A DNA stretch of 64,000 bases from Saccharospirillum sp. Its GTDB lineage: Bacteria > Pseudomonadota > Gammaproteobacteria > Pseudomonadales > Natronospirillaceae. The position numbers and the translations under genes are program-made. Positions within the stretch are counted from its first letter, which is position 1, and every line of letters begins with the position of its first letter. This document shows positions 12,382 to 22,658 of this stretch, one piece after another. The notes beneath the pieces were generated by a model. It did no database searches, was not told the DNA's origin, and saw only the letters and a program-made list of their open reading frames with translations. The DNA lies in assembly GCA_018402545.1 (NCBI GenBank), contig JAGYIL010000001.1, forward strand, positions 806,001 to 870,000, in the 5' to 3' direction.

Positions 12382-12409
12382 GAGGGTTCCAGGTTTGTTC
12401 TTGAATGCA

Positions 12410-12787
12410 TCAGTGGCGACGGACGAGGTGCCAGACCAGGGTAAACCAGCCAGTAATTAACAAAGCCCCACCTATTGGTGTAATGGCTCCCAGTACAGGA
12501 ACATCCAATAAAACAAGGGCGTATAGGCTGCCAGAGAAAATCAGGGTGCCTGCCAGTATTAGCAGCGCTGAAATTAGTATGCCACGATGTGGGTAGTGCT
12601 GATGATAAAGGCCTAACCAGAGCAGTGCCAGGGCATGAAACATCTGGTAGTGAACGGCGGTATCCCAGGTATCCAGTCGTTGCGGGGTGACCAGCGTTGC
12701 GAGCGCATGACTCCCAAACGCACCCAGAGCAACACTTAGCCCGGCCAGCAAGGCTGCCACTGCGGTGAGTCGTCGACTGTGAGTCAT
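12410..12787 (-). CDS. DUF423 family small membrane protein
   Basis: A 125-residue inner-membrane protein with four hydrophobic segments. The DUF423 pattern is visible: [13 protein letters not shown] near the N-terminus, [13 protein letters not shown] in the middle and [11 protein letters not shown] near the end. The function of this family is not established. An in-frame TTG at 12820 would add 11 polar residues; ATG 12787 is preferred because it begins just before the first membrane segment. Confidence 0.82.
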   Translation of the reverse strand: MTHSRRLTAVAALLAGLSVALGAFGSHALATLVTPQRLDTWDTAVHYQMFHALALLWLGLYHQHYPHRGILISALLILAGTLIFSGSLYALVLLDVPVLGAITPIGGALLITGWFTLVWHLVRRH

Positions 12788-12860
12788 AGCGGATGGTTCC
12801 CGGTTAACGGTTCGGTTCAAAGGCCGTCTTGCAGGGTTAAGCCGGCATCAATCAGACATA

Positions 12861-12886
12861 AAAAAGCCGCTTTGCAGCGGCTTTTT
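12861..12886 (-). terminator. Intrinsic terminator after rpoH (symmetric)
   Basis: AAAAAGCCGCT (12861-12871) pairs with AGCGGCTTTTT (12876-12886) around a TTGC loop. It lies 18 bp past the rpoH stop and has A/T tracts on both sides, so it can work in either direction. Confidence 0.85.
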
Positions 12887-12903
12887 CAGGCCAGACCTGT
12901 CGA

Positions 12904-13776
12904 TCAGAAATCGATGGTCATGGCTTTTTTGACTTTCTTCATTGCATTCTTTTCCAACTGACGAATGCGCTCGGCGGAGACACCATAGACATCGGCCAAT
13001 TCATGCAGGGTGGCTTTGTTATCACTCAGCCAGCGCTTCTGGATGATGTCTTTGGAGCGATCATCCAAGTCTTCCAGGGCCGCAAACAACTGGTCGTTGG
13101 CGTCAGTTTCGTAGTTATCCTGTTCAACCAAGGCAGCCGGGTCAGCACCCTGGGCCTGCAGGTAATGAACCGGGAACATGGCCGGACCTTCATCGTCGTC
13201 TTCATTGGGCGCATCGAAGGTGGCGTCATGGGCGGTCAGACGACCTTCCATTTCGTACACCGTTTTCAGATTCACACCCAGATCATCGGCGATGTCCTGT
13301 GCTTCACGCTCGTTCAACCAGCCCAGACGCTTTTTGGAGCTGCGCAGGTTGAAGAACAGCTTGCGTTGCGCCTTGGTGGTGGCCACTTTCACGATGCGCC
13401 AGTTGCGCAGAATGTACTCGTGAATTTCAGCCTTGATCCAGTGCACGGCGAAAGAGACCAGGCGCACACCCACTTCGGGGTTGAAGCGACGCACGGCTTT
13501 CATCAGCCCGACGTTGCCTTCCTGAATCAGATCGCCCTGGCTGAGCCCATAGCCTGAGTAGCTTTTGGCAATGTGAACAACAAAACGCAGGTGAGACAAC
13601 ACCAGGCGGCGAGCCGCATCGATGTCTTCCTGATAGTACAAGCGCTCAGCCAGCTCTTTCTCTTCATCAGCCGTGAGCAGGTCAAAGGTGTTGACCGACT
13701 GTATATACGACTCGAGGCTTTGGCCCGGGGCCAAAGAATCCAAAGCAAGCGCAGGAACACTGTTGTTCAGTTTCAC
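12904..13776 (-). CDS. rpoH: RNA polymerase heat-shock sigma factor RpoH (sigma-32)
   Basis: A 290-residue group-3 sigma factor that directs RNA polymerase to heat-shock promoters. Region 2 lies at about residues 52-120 and includes [20 protein letters not shown]. The diagnostic RpoH box [17 protein letters not shown] is near 133-149. Region 4 is C-terminal ([20 protein letters not shown]). The start is GTG 13776, preceded by a strong GGGAGGGAGA; a GTG eight codons upstream is less likely. It follows ftsY-ftsE-ftsX, as in E. coli, after a gap of about 230 bp that may hold its own promoter. FtsH, encoded at 39756, is the protease that turns over this protein in E. coli. Confidence 0.97.
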   Translation of the reverse strand: MKLNNSVPALALDSLAPGQSLESYIQSVNTFDLLTADEEKELAERLYYQEDIDAARRLVLSHLRFVVHIAKSYSGYGLSQGDLIQEGNVGLMKAVRRFNPEVGVRLVSFAVHWIKAEIHEYILRNWRIVKVATTKAQRKLFFNLRSSKKRLGWLNEREAQDIADDLGVNLKTVYEMEGRLTAHDATFDAPNEDDDEGPAMFPVHYLQAQGADPAALVEQDNYETDANDQLFAALEDLDDRSKDIIQKRWLSDNKATLHELADVYGVSAERIRQLEKNAMKKVKKAMTIDF

Positions 13777-14007
13777 GTTTTCTCCCTCCCCCGGACGCAC
13801 CGGAATTCAAGCCAGTGCACGCGGTGGAAATCAAATTAATTCACCGTCTATATTAACAGAAGTCGGCTCTTGAACCCTAGTATCAGCGGTAAATGTTGTG
13901 CAAACCATCAATCAACATTAATGTTTTTGATAGCCAAATTCTATAGCCAATAGTCACCAGACACGGTTAGCGCTCCATAACCTATACGTCGGCTGCGTCA
14001 CTCCGGT

Positions 14008-15003
14008 TCAACGGGGCTCGGCGTCCTTCAGGTGGCGTTGTAACGCTATATGGGCACCGGCGAGGCTAACGCCGATGGAAGCCAGAATCAGAACCAGCGT
14101 ATCGGTAAAGCCCAGCCAGGCGACATTGGCCTCCAGGCCATAGGTGCTCAGGAAAGCGGTAAGCGGGCTGCGCAGCCACCAGGCGACGGCGGTGACGAGT
14201 ATCCAGGCGGCAACGCCCCCCAGCAGGCCATACCAGATACCCAGATAGACAAAGGGGCGACGTACAAAGGCCTCGGTAGCCCCCAACAACTTAATAACGC
14301 GAATCTCATCCTTGCGCGATTCTATGGCCAGCCGAATGGTGTTGCCGACTACCAGTAATACGGCCACTCCGAGCAGCACCGCCAAACCGGTCACGATGCT
14401 GTAGATCAGCTCCAGAAACCGGTTCAGCCGGTCGATCCAGGCCAGATCGAGTTGCACGTCCTCGACTTCCGGCAAGCCGCGAATAATCAATTGCAGCGCT
14501 TCGAGCTGACTGCTGTTCTGCTGTGAAGGAACCACGACAATGCTGGCGGGCAATGGGTTGTCGGTGAACCCCAGTGCTTGCCGGTTGATGGACAGGGTTT
14601 CCTGAAACGACGTCCAGGCTTCGTCGGCGCTGATGTAGTAGGCGCGCGCGACTTCCGGGCGGGCGTCCAGTTCCCGTGTGAGGCGGTCGCCGTCTGAATC
14701 GGGCAGGCCCTGCTCCAGATAGAGGGTGATCTGTCCGCCTTCCTGCCATTGTTCGGTCTGTGCCTGCAAGGAGGACAGCGCGAGGTAGAACAGGGTGGGT
14801 AAAGTCAGCGAAATGGCAATGACCAGCCAGGTCAGGGCGCTCGACACCGGGCTGCGCAACAGGCGCATCAGGGATTGACTGGCGCAGTCACGGTGGTGGC
14901 GCAGCCAGGCTGAGCGGTTGCCCGGAGCACTGTCACGCCGGCGGTTGGCGGAATTCTGTACGGGCTTTTTGGTCGTGGGCCGGTTTGGCGTTCGGGTGCT
15001 CAC
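14008..15003 (-). CDS. ftsX: Cell-division protein FtsX
   Basis: A 331-residue polytopic protein that pairs with FtsE at the septum and, in E. coli, activates peptidoglycan hydrolases through EnvC. A basic cytoplasmic N-terminus of about 55 residues is followed by one membrane helix, a periplasmic domain (about residues 80-195) and three C-terminal helices. The start is GTG 15003, overlapping the ftsE stop as GTGA, so translation is coupled. Confidence 0.94.
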   Translation of the reverse strand: MSTRTPNRPTTKKPVQNSANRRRDSAPGNRSAWLRHHRDCASQSLMRLLRSPVSSALTWLVIAISLTLPTLFYLALSSLQAQTEQWQEGGQITLYLEQGLPDSDGDRLTRELDARPEVARAYYISADEAWTSFQETLSINRQALGFTDNPLPASIVVVPSQQNSSQLEALQLIIRGLPEVEDVQLDLAWIDRLNRFLELIYSIVTGLAVLLGVAVLLVVGNTIRLAIESRKDEIRVIKLLGATEAFVRRPFVYLGIWYGLLGGVAAWILVTAVAWWLRSPLTAFLSTYGLEANVAWLGFTDTLVLILASIGVSLAGAHIALQRHLKDAEPR

Positions 15004-15677
15004 GTGCGTCTCCCCTCAAACGGCGTGCTCATCAGCTTGCCGTCCTGAAGCGATGCGACCCGGTAGTTGAGCCGGGCGATCAGGCCGAGGTCGTGGCTGG
15101 CAATCAGCACCGTGGTGCCGACGCGGTTGAATTCGGAGAACAGTTCCATAATGTCCCGTGACAAACCCGGGTCGAGGTTACCGGTTGGCTCGTCGGCCAA
15201 CAGAATGGCGGGTTTTTTTACCACGGCCCGGGCAATGCCAACCCGTTGCTGTTCACCGCCGGACAGCTGTATGGGCCGATACTCTTCCCGTTCCAGCAGC
15301 CCAACCTTGTCGAGCGCCGCTCGCACCCGGCGGGTTACGTCTTTGGGGTGTTCGCCGGCTATGATCAGTGGCAGGGCGACGTTGTCGTATACGGTCTGAT
15401 CCATCAGCAATTGATGGTCCTGGTGCACGATGCCCAGGTTGCGCCGGAAATGCGGAATCTGTGAGCGTCGCAGCCGGTTCAATATCTGGCCATTAACCCG
15501 CAACTGGCCGGACGAGGCTTTTTCAATACGGGTGATCAGTTTGAGCAGGGTGCTTTTGCCGGCGCCACTGTGGCCAGTCAGAAACACCATTTCGCCTTTT
15601 TCTATGTGCAAGCTGATGCTCGACAGGGCTTCGTGCCCGCCTTCGTAGCGTTTACTGACCTGATCGAAGTGAATCAT
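15000..15677 (-). CDS. ftsE: Cell-division ATP-binding protein FtsE
   Basis: A 225-residue ABC ATPase that associates with FtsX. Walker A is GHSGAGKST near residue 36, the signature is LSGGEQQRVGIARA near 138, and Walker B is ILLADEPTGNLDP near 158. The switch histidine lies in IASHD near 193. ATG 15677 overlaps the ftsY stop as ATGA. Confidence 0.96.
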   Translation of the reverse strand: MIHFDQVSKRYEGGHEALSSISLHIEKGEMVFLTGHSGAGKSTLLKLITRIEKASSGQLRVNGQILNRLRRSQIPHFRRNLGIVHQDHQLLMDQTVYDNVALPLIIAGEHPKDVTRRVRAALDKVGLLEREEYRPIQLSGGEQQRVGIARAVVKKPAILLADEPTGNLDPGLSRDIMELFSEFNRVGTTVLIASHDLGLIARLNYRVASLQDGKLMSTPFEGRRT

Positions 15678-16666
15678 TCGGCACGGGTATCCAGCAGGGC
15701 ATCGACAAAATCGCGGGCATTGAAGGGGCGCAAGTCGTCGACCTGCTCCCCGACCCCGATGAAGCGTACCGGAATGCCGAGTTTTTTCGCCAGCGCAAAA
15801 ATAACGCCGCCTTTGGCGGTGCCATCCAGCTTGGTCAGGGCCAGACCAGTCAGGTTGACGGCATCGGTGAAACTCTGTGCCTGACTGATGGCGTTCTGGC
15901 CGGTGCCGGCGTCGAGTACCAGCAGAACTTCGTGCGGGGCCGCATCATCCAGCTTTTTCATCACCCGGACGACCTTGGCCAGTTCGTTCATCAGATTGTC
16001 TTTGTTGTGCAGTCGGCCGGCGGTGTCGGCAATAACCACATCGACACCACGCGATTGCGCAGCCTGAACGGCATCAAAAATAACGGAGGCGCTATCGGCA
16101 CCGGTGTGCTGGGCAATCACCGGTACCTTGTTGCGCTCACCCCATACCTGCAATTGCTCGACGGCCGCAGCCCGAAAGGTGTCGCCCGCGGCGAGCAGTA
16201 CGGAATGGCCGTCGCTCTGGAATTTTTTGGTCAATTTGCCAATAGTGGTGGTTTTACCCACGCCGTTTACGCCAACGACGAGGATCACATAGGGCTTTTG
16301 CGAGCCGTCGATGACCAGGGGCGATTCGACCGGCTGCAACTGATGCACCAGGGTGTCGCGCAGTGCGTAGAGCAGGGCATCGCCGTCTTTAAGTTCCTTG
16401 CGGCCGACACGGCCGGTTAACTCTTCAACGATGGCGGCTGTGGCCTCGATGCCGACGTCGGCTGTCAGCAACTGGGTTTCCAGTTCTTCGAGCAGATCAT
16501 CATCGATGCTCTTTTTGCCCAGAAACATCGAAGCAAGGCCATCGGTAAAGGTTGAACGGGTGCGACCCAGCCCCTGTTTGATACGGGCGAAAATGGATTC
16601 TGCCGGTGCTTCCGGCTTGGTCTGTTCGGTCTCGGGTTTCGATTTCTTTTTGCCAAAGCCCAGCAT
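15674..16666 (-). CDS. ftsY: Signal recognition particle receptor FtsY
   Basis: A 330-residue SRP GTPase that docks ribosome-SRP complexes at the membrane. A charged Lys/Glu/Pro N-terminus leads into the NG domain. G1 is GVNGVGKTTTIGKL near 137-150, G3 is DTAGR near 219, and G4 is TKLD near 277. The A-domain is much shorter than in E. coli (FtsY 497 residues), as in pseudomonads. ATG 16666 gives the typical MLGFGKKK beginning; an in-frame TTG 69 bp upstream is less likely. Confidence 0.93.
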   Translation of the reverse strand: MLGFGKKKSKPETEQTKPEAPAESIFARIKQGLGRTRSTFTDGLASMFLGKKSIDDDLLEELETQLLTADVGIEATAAIVEELTGRVGRKELKDGDALLYALRDTLVHQLQPVESPLVIDGSQKPYVILVVGVNGVGKTTTIGKLTKKFQSDGHSVLLAAGDTFRAAAVEQLQVWGERNKVPVIAQHTGADSASVIFDAVQAAQSRGVDVVIADTAGRLHNKDNLMNELAKVVRVMKKLDDAAPHEVLLVLDAGTGQNAISQAQSFTDAVNLTGLALTKLDGTAKGGVIFALAKKLGIPVRFIGVGEQVDDLRPFNARDFVDALLDTRAE

Positions 16667-16878
16667 GGTAGCGTTGTTGCCTGTGTAATCGGTGAATGGG
16701 TAACTGCGGATCGATGCCGTAAAAAGAGCAACCAACCTCGGGACTGGGCCCGCTGTGTTGCCGGGCAGTTCAGAAAAACTGCGATAAAAGCCGCGCTATG
16801 CTAGCAAAATGCACCCGCCAGCCAAAGCCTTATTACTGAAGTTACAGAGTTCGGGTTCGCTTGGTGGCAATGGTCCGC

Positions 16879-17006
16879 GACGGCTGCCTGGGAGGCCTCC
16901 GTGGGGTCGGGCGGAATGCCGCCCACTCAATCCATCCATGGAGCCTAGGCCGCAGCATCCCTGCTGCGGACTCCCCCACGGAGGCGCCCCAGGCAGCCAT
17001 CGCTAG
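16879..17006 (+). repeat. Palindromic element A1 (constant core, variable arms)
   Basis: The left arm GGCTGCCTGGGAGGCCTCCG leads to GTGGGGTCGG; the right arm CCCCCACGGAGGCGCCCCAG leads to GCAGCC. The centre holds GGAGCCTAGGCCGCAGCATC and the small hairpin CCGCAGCA/TGCTGCGG, shared with A2, A4 and A5. It lies in the ftsY-to-17194 gap (16667-17193), in which I see no gene. Confidence 0.85.
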
Positions 17007-17193
17007 TCATTTCAACGAAAACTGAACTATGAAATATGAACAGTATCTTTCAATAATGTTAATTCAGGCGCTAGAGGGAATGCGCGGGAGATATACCGGC
17101 GGCAGGGCAAGAAACTCCAGGGATGGTGTAAACTGACCGTTGTAAGTACATTGATGCTTCCCATTGGTTTTGCACAGGAACCCCACTCGTCTC

Positions 17194-18084
17194 ATGTTCC
17201 ATTTCAGTCGCCGCACGCTCTGGCTCATCATTTTCGTGACCATTCCCCTGATCGTGGTGCTGAACCTGGTGGGTCAGGAAGAGGGTGCTGTCTCCGAGGT
17301 CGTCGAGCCCAAGGCCTGGTCTTTGGATGACCTGGCTGTGGAAACCGATGAGCAGGCTCCAGGTCGAACATTCTGGACGGTCGATCTGGACCAGGCCCGT
17401 CAGTTGCGGCTGACCATCACCCAGGATCTGATTCCGACCGAGCAACTGGACATTGCCATCGATGCGGCGGTCAGTACCTCTCGCCAGGGTGGGCAGTTTC
17501 AGGTAACGGTGGTTAACCCGGCCGATACGGCCGCCCTTGAGGCCAGTGTCGATTTCCTGCAGGGCTGGTTGCCCGATGGAGACAATCGCTCGGTAGTGCT
17601 CAGTGGTGATCTGGACGACGATCGCATGGCCGTCGCCGGGCGCCTGCTGGGGCCCTTGTCGGGCGAAGGCATGGCCAATCAGGTCGCGCCCCAGCCCTCT
17701 CTGGGCCGGTTGAGGTCACCGCCGATGGGTACCAATGAGCAGCTGGCGTTTTTACTCTGGGTGGGCGTTTTACAGCAGCGACTGAGTGGTTATGATCCGC
17801 AGGTGCGCTGGGACCACCGGGCAGAAACCAGCCAGGTGCTGATTAACCAGACGCTCAGTGCTGGCCTGTTCCGGCCAGTGACTGAAGAGGAGCTGGAGCC
17901 CGTCAGGGCGGCTTATACCGCCTCGGCCGAGCAACGCAGCCGCAGCGCCGAGCAGATTCATCGTTATTTGGTGACCTCTGCGGTTTACGACTTGCCCTCC
18001 GATTTTCTGGTATCGCAGCAGCAGCGCTTGTCAGCCATTACGCTGGAAGGTGTGAATGCGGCCCGGGCGAATAGCCAGCCATAA
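17194..18084 (+). CDS. Unknown membrane-anchored protein upstream of rsmD
   Basis: A 296-residue protein with one N-terminal hydrophobic helix (residues 8-27, FSRRTLWLIIFVTIPLIVVL), suggesting a signal anchor with the rest in the periplasm. I see no catalytic motif. The middle looks mixed alpha/beta; the C-terminal third is helical and Gln/Arg/Ala-rich. In many relatives the space between ftsY and rsmD holds two M16-family peptidase genes, so this could be a diverged replacement. I cannot show homology. ATG 17194 is chosen over an upstream in-frame TTG at 17164. It ends 33 bp before rsmD. Confidence 0.6.
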   Translation: MFHFSRRTLWLIIFVTIPLIVVLNLVGQEEGAVSEVVEPKAWSLDDLAVETDEQAPGRTFWTVDLDQARQLRLTITQDLIPTEQLDIAIDAAVSTSRQGGQFQVTVVNPADTAALEASVDFLQGWLPDGDNRSVVLSGDLDDDRMAVAGRLLGPLSGEGMANQVAPQPSLGRLRSPPMGTNEQLAFLLWVGVLQQRLSGYDPQVRWDHRAETSQVLINQTLSAGLFRPVTEEELEPVRAAYTASAEQRSRSAEQIHRYLVTSAVYDLPSDFLVSQQQRLSAITLEGVNAARANSQP

Positions 18085-18117
18085 CCCGTCATGCCCATCG
18101 TCGATTAAGAGGACACT

Positions 18118-18720
18118 ATGCCCAAACCCGCTCGAAAAGGCCCTGCCCGGGGCGCTGGATCACTGCGCATCATTGGTGGTGAATACCGGGGGCGCCGGCT
18201 TGGTATTGCCAATTTGGAAGGGCTGAGGCCCACCGGCGACCGCCAGCGTGAAACCCTGTTCAACTGGTTGCAGGTACAGACCCCGGGTGCCCGGGTGCTG
18301 GATGCCTTTGCCGGCACCGGTGCGCTGGGGCTTGAAGCGGCCTCGCGCGGGGCTGCGCATGTCTGGCTGCTGGAGAAGCAACCACAAGCCGTGACCAGCC
18401 TGAAACAGGCCGTTTCGACACTCGGCTGTGCTGCGACCGTGGTGCAATGCGATGCGTTGGCCTGGCTGGCCCGTGCAGAGACCGAGCCCTTTGATCTGGT
18501 CTTTCTGGATCCGCCCTTCGCAGCCGGGTTGTGGACCGATGCCCTCGCGGCGCTGATTACACAGGAACGCCTTGCCGATCGTGCTCTGGTCTACATGGAG
18601 AGCCCCCGGCAGCAGACACTGGCCGTGCCTGCCGGGTTGCAATTGATGAAGGAAAAGCACAGTGGCGACGTTAGCATGCGACTCTATCAGTGGACCGGGA
18701 CGGCAATGGACGGGAACTGA
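18118..18720 (+). CDS. rsmD: 16S rRNA (guanine(966)-N2)-methyltransferase
   Basis: A 200-residue SAM-dependent enzyme that methylates G966 of 16S rRNA in the assembling 30S subunit. The N-terminus has the family IIGGEYRGRRL motif and the RPTGDRQRETLFNWL block. SAM motif I is DAFAGTGALGLEAASRGA near residue 61, and the catalytic motif is LDPPF near 136. ATG 18118 follows AGAGGACACT. Its adjacency to ftsY (here divergent) is conserved in gammaproteobacteria. Confidence 0.94.
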   Translation: MPKPARKGPARGAGSLRIIGGEYRGRRLGIANLEGLRPTGDRQRETLFNWLQVQTPGARVLDAFAGTGALGLEAASRGAAHVWLLEKQPQAVTSLKQAVSTLGCAATVVQCDALAWLARAETEPFDLVFLDPPFAAGLWTDALAALITQERLADRALVYMESPRQQTLAVPAGLQLMKEKHSGDVSMRLYQWTGTAMDGN

Positions 18721-18787
18721 CCGGCTGACATTGACCTGTCTTCACTGACTGTCCTAGAGTGATTTTTTAACCTTCTAAGAGGTGCGA

Positions 18788-20194
18788 ATGACTCCGGACA
18801 TGCTTAGGGCGCGGTTTGACCGCCAACAGGCCGCCTATCGGTTGCATCCATACCCCAGCCTGGCAGAGCGACGTTTTCGCTTGCAGCAACTGAAGCAACT
18901 GATTCTGGATAACCAGAATGCACTGGCCGATGCTCTGAATCAGGATTTTGGCTGTCGCTCAAAAGGGGAGACGCTGAACGCTGAAGTACTGCCGTCCATT
19001 CTTGGTATCAACCACACGTTGCGTCATCTGAAAGGCTGGATGAAGGCACGCAAACATCTGGTGCCGCTGCTGTTTCAACCCGCCCACAGCAAGGTGTTGC
19101 CACAACCACTGGGTGTAGCCGGGATTATCGTGCCCTGGAATTACGCGCTCTATCTGGCGGTAGGGCCGATGACGGCCGCGCTGGCGGCGGGCAACCAGTG
19201 CATGGTGAAGGTGTCTGAATTCACGCCAGCCTTCGGCGCGTTGTTTGAGAAGCTAATCGACGAAACCTTTGACGATGGCGTGATCACGGTCATCAATGGC
19301 GATGTTGATACAGCGCGCGCGTTCTCGGCGCTGCCATTCGATCATCTGCTGTTTACCGGCTCCACCGAGGTGGGCAAGGCCGTGATGGCGGCTGCAGCGC
19401 AGAATCTGACGCCCGTTACGCTGGAGCTCGGCGGGAAAAGCCCTGCCGTGATCGATACCAGTATTCCCATCGCAGAAGCGGCCGAACGGCTGGCTTTTGG
19501 CAAGTGCCTGAATGCAGGCCAGACCTGCATCGCCCCGGACTATATTCTGTGCCCGCCGGATCGTATTGACGCCTTTATCGAGGCCTTCCACCAGTCGGTC
19601 AGCCGCATGTATGGCAAGGTCATCGAGAATCCGGAATATTCCTCGATCATCAACGAGCGTCAACGCCAGCGCTTGAATGACTGGCTACAGCAAGCCGAGG
19701 CCGACGGTGCGCAACTGCACTGGGGCGATCAGTCCCCCGGGCTGGATGCCGGCAGCGGTAAAATGCCCCCGGTATTGCTAACCAATGTCTCACTGGACAG
19801 TACGGTGATGCAGCAGGAGCTGTTCGGTCCTATCCTGCCCATCATCCCCTACGCAACCGATCTGGACGCGCAGCGATTCATCAATAGCCGACCCCGGCCA
19901 CTGGCTCTCTACCTCTTTGGGTACGACCGGAAATGGCAGGCCAAGTTCGAACGCAGCACCCACAGCGGCGCGCTGGTGATCAATGAGGCACTGTTTCACG
20001 CCACTCTGGACAACATTCCTTTTGGCGGTGTAGGGGCGAGCGGTATGGGGCACTATCACGGCAAAGCCGGATTCGACACGTTTTCCAAGCTGAAACCGGT
20101 GGTGGGCAAGCAAAAGCTGAACAGCCTCAAACTGGTGTATCCGCCCTATGATGGCTGGGTGCAACGGCAGTTGAGACGATTTTTTCTTAGATAG
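18788..20194 (+). CDS. Coniferyl-aldehyde-type aldehyde dehydrogenase
   Basis: A 468-residue NAD(P)-dependent aldehyde dehydrogenase of the class 3/coniferyl aldehyde (CalB-like) group. The cofactor site is IIVPWNYALYL near residue 115 and FTGSTEVGKAV near 190. The general base glutamate lies in LELGGKSP near 217, and the catalytic cysteine in LNAGQTCIAPDY near 245. The C-terminal hydrophobic/basic tail (QRQLRRFFLR) resembles membrane-associated class 3 enzymes. ATG 18788 follows AGAGG. The substrate is unknown; fatty or aromatic aldehydes are likely. Confidence 0.85.
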   Translation: MTPDMLRARFDRQQAAYRLHPYPSLAERRFRLQQLKQLILDNQNALADALNQDFGCRSKGETLNAEVLPSILGINHTLRHLKGWMKARKHLVPLLFQPAHSKVLPQPLGVAGIIVPWNYALYLAVGPMTAALAAGNQCMVKVSEFTPAFGALFEKLIDETFDDGVITVINGDVDTARAFSALPFDHLLFTGSTEVGKAVMAAAAQNLTPVTLELGGKSPAVIDTSIPIAEAAERLAFGKCLNAGQTCIAPDYILCPPDRIDAFIEAFHQSVSRMYGKVIENPEYSSIINERQRQRLNDWLQQAEADGAQLHWGDQSPGLDAGSGKMPPVLLTNVSLDSTVMQQELFGPILPIIPYATDLDAQRFINSRPRPLALYLFGYDRKWQAKFERSTHSGALVINEALFHATLDNIPFGGVGASGMGHYHGKAGFDTFSKLKPVVGKQKLNSLKLVYPPYDGWVQRQLRRFFLR

Positions 20195-20224
20195 CGAATC
20201 TCACAGACTTGGTGGCAATGGGAC

Positions 20225-20338
20225 GCGGCGGCTACCGGTGATGCCTGTCCGGGGTCGGCGTAAATCCGTCCATGGAGCCTAGGCCGCAGCATCCCTGCTG
20301 CGGACTACCCCGCACAGGCATCACCGGTAGCCGCCGCT
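20225..20338 (+). repeat. Palindromic element A2 (constant core, variable arms)
   Basis: The left arm GCGGCGGCTACCGGTGATGC leads to CTGTCCGGGG; the right arm CCCCGCACAGGCATCACCGG leads to TAGCCGCCGC. The arms match each other but differ from those of A1, while the core (GGAGCCTAGGCCGCAGCATC) is the same. It lies between the aldehyde dehydrogenase gene and coaD. Confidence 0.85.
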
Positions 20339-20429
20339 TGAATGGTGCTATCGCCAATACTTAACGCAGGTTAAAGCCTTTGCCTATGCCCGCCGTCTTC
20401 GATTTGTGCCGTCCGGGCGGCTGGGGTAA

Positions 20430-20951
<522 letters not shown>

Positions 20952-20990
20952 TTCCGCATAGCTACATCATTGCCGCAAGGCAGACTGTGA

Positions 20991-21257
<267 letters not shown>

Positions 21258-21305
21258 CGTTCGGCGCAAGTTTCGGAGTTCAGCTCACCTCAAAGGTATT
21301 GGCCC

Positions 21306-21504
21306 GCACCGGATACCGGGTAGGCCTCTGTGGGGTCGGCGTTAATCCGTCCATGGCGGTCCGACGTTTCGGGCCTAGGCCGCATGATATGAATCCCATC
21401 CATGGGATTCACCCTTCGGGCTCGCTGCGCTCATGCTAGAACGCTCCCGGCGTTTTAGTCCTTACTGCGGACTACCCCACAGAGGCCTACCCGGCACCCG
21501 GTGC
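21306..21504 (+). repeat. Palindromic element A3 with expanded loop
   Basis: The left arm GCACCGGATACCGGGTAGGC leads to CTCTGTGGGG; the right arm CCCCACAGAGGCCTACCCGG leads to CACCCGGTGC. The loop, about 30 bp in A2, is about 100 bp here and carries a nested palindrome (GAATCCCATCCATGGGATTC, 21391-21410) before returning to CTGCGGACTACCCC. It lies between the ferredoxin gene and the convergent deacylase gene. Confidence 0.85.
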
Positions 21505-21536
21505 TAGTCTCCCGGGCAAACTCAGAATCCTGAATA

Positions 21537-22658
21537 CTAATAACTCAGCTGGGTTCCCGGCTGAATCTGCTGATTCCTACTGGCAATCATGCCAATGCTG
21601 GCTCCGGGTGAGGTTAGAAAGGTGTTGGTCTGGCTGAACAGGCGGCCACTGGCGGGAGCGGGTACCTGAACCCGTTCCGGACGATGGCTGTCGAGCAGAA
21701 CGATCTCGGCCAGAAGGTCGCCGGCGTCTACCCAGTCACCGAGTGACCGGTGATATACCACCAGGCCATTGGCGGGTGACGTGATCACTTTTACCTGATC
21801 AACGTTGATGCTCAGAGTGTCGCCCTGTTGTGGCTGGGCTTTGGCGCCGCTGTTTGAGACAAACCCCTGTTGCTCAAGAAACGCCAGTAACCCCTCTGCA
21901 TCCTGCCGGGCCAGGGCGTCGCTGACGTCTTTCTGGCCACGCAGTTCCACTGTGGCGGCGAAGCAGGGTTCGGCAAAGGGTTTGCCGGTGTTTTCGGCCA
22001 GGGTTATCCAGGGTTGGGTGTGGCTGCCGTCAAAGGCGACGGTGCCTCGAACGTCTTCCTCGAGCCGAATGGCAAAGCCGAGGCAATCGGCCAGCTGAGC
22101 ACCGGTTGGACGCTGGTGATCGCCATAAAACACATGGGGCAGGGCATGGTCGTCGCAATGCAGATCGAGCATCAGGTGGGCGTCGATTGACTGGCTCAGC
22201 AGGGCCTTGTGCAGGGCTTCGATTTCGTAGTGAGCGGGTTTTTCCTCAACCAACTGACGCAGGGCGGCCCGGACCTGCTGGTCATTCTGATCGGCCTCGG
22301 CATTCAGCAAATGCCCCACTCTGTGCGTCAGCGCCCCGGTAGACAGTGACATGCCCCGGTTGAAATTTTGCCCGGTTGTGGCATCAAACCGGCCCGGAAA
22401 CTTGCCGAACAAGCGCTGGTTCATACCCACTGGATTGGCAAAAGGTACGATTACAATGCGCTGATTGACCTGACCCGCCTGTTCGAGCGCCTCAAGTCGC
22501 GTCATCAGATGCTGAAGCGTGAGCAAACCCGGCCATTCATCGGCATGCAGACCTGCCTGCAGATAGGCTTTTCGGGGGCCGTTGCCATACTCATGAACCG
22601 TCAGGTGGCGTTGCATGCCCGGAGCCGGTGATGGCAGTGGCAGGTGAGTGGTTTTCAT
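21537..22658 (-). CDS. Succinylglutamate desuccinylase/aspartoacylase family zinc hydrolase
   Basis: A 373-residue metallo-carboxypeptidase-fold deacylase. The zinc site is visible as H-x2-E in GLHADEWPG (about residue 37) plus a histidine in LMLDLHCDDH near 163. The C-terminal third is a small beta-rich domain (about residues 285-360) with NGLVVYHRSLGDWVDAGDLL, resembling a biotinyl/lipoyl-type fold found in this subfamily. The likely activity is hydrolysis of an N-acyl amino acid or ectoine-type amide; the substrate is not defined. Alternative in-frame starts are ATG 22670 and 22676. Confidence 0.78.
   Translation of the reverse strand: MKTTHLPLPSPAPGMQRHLTVHEYGNGPRKAYLQAGLHADEWPGLLTLQHLMTRLEALEQAGQVNQRIVIVPFANPVGMNQRLFGKFPGRFDATTGQNFNRGMSLSTGALTHRVGHLLNAEADQNDQQVRAALRQLVEEKPAHYEIEALHKALLSQSIDAHLMLDLHCDDHALPHVFYGDHQRPTGAQLADCLGFAIRLEEDVRGTVAFDGSHTQPWITLAENTGKPFAEPCFAATVELRGQKDVSDALARQDAEGLLAFLEQQGFVSNSGAKAQPQQGDTLSINVDQVKVITSPANGLVVYHRSLGDWVDAGDLLAEIVLLDSHRPERVQVPAPASGRLFSQTNTFLTSPGASIGMIASRNQQIQPGTQLSY

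Noticed and set aside
16879-17006. Family A elements as integron attC sites
   Set aside because: They are palindromic and of similar size, but lack the RYYYAAC/GTTRRRY core sites, and no integrase or cassette ORFs are present.
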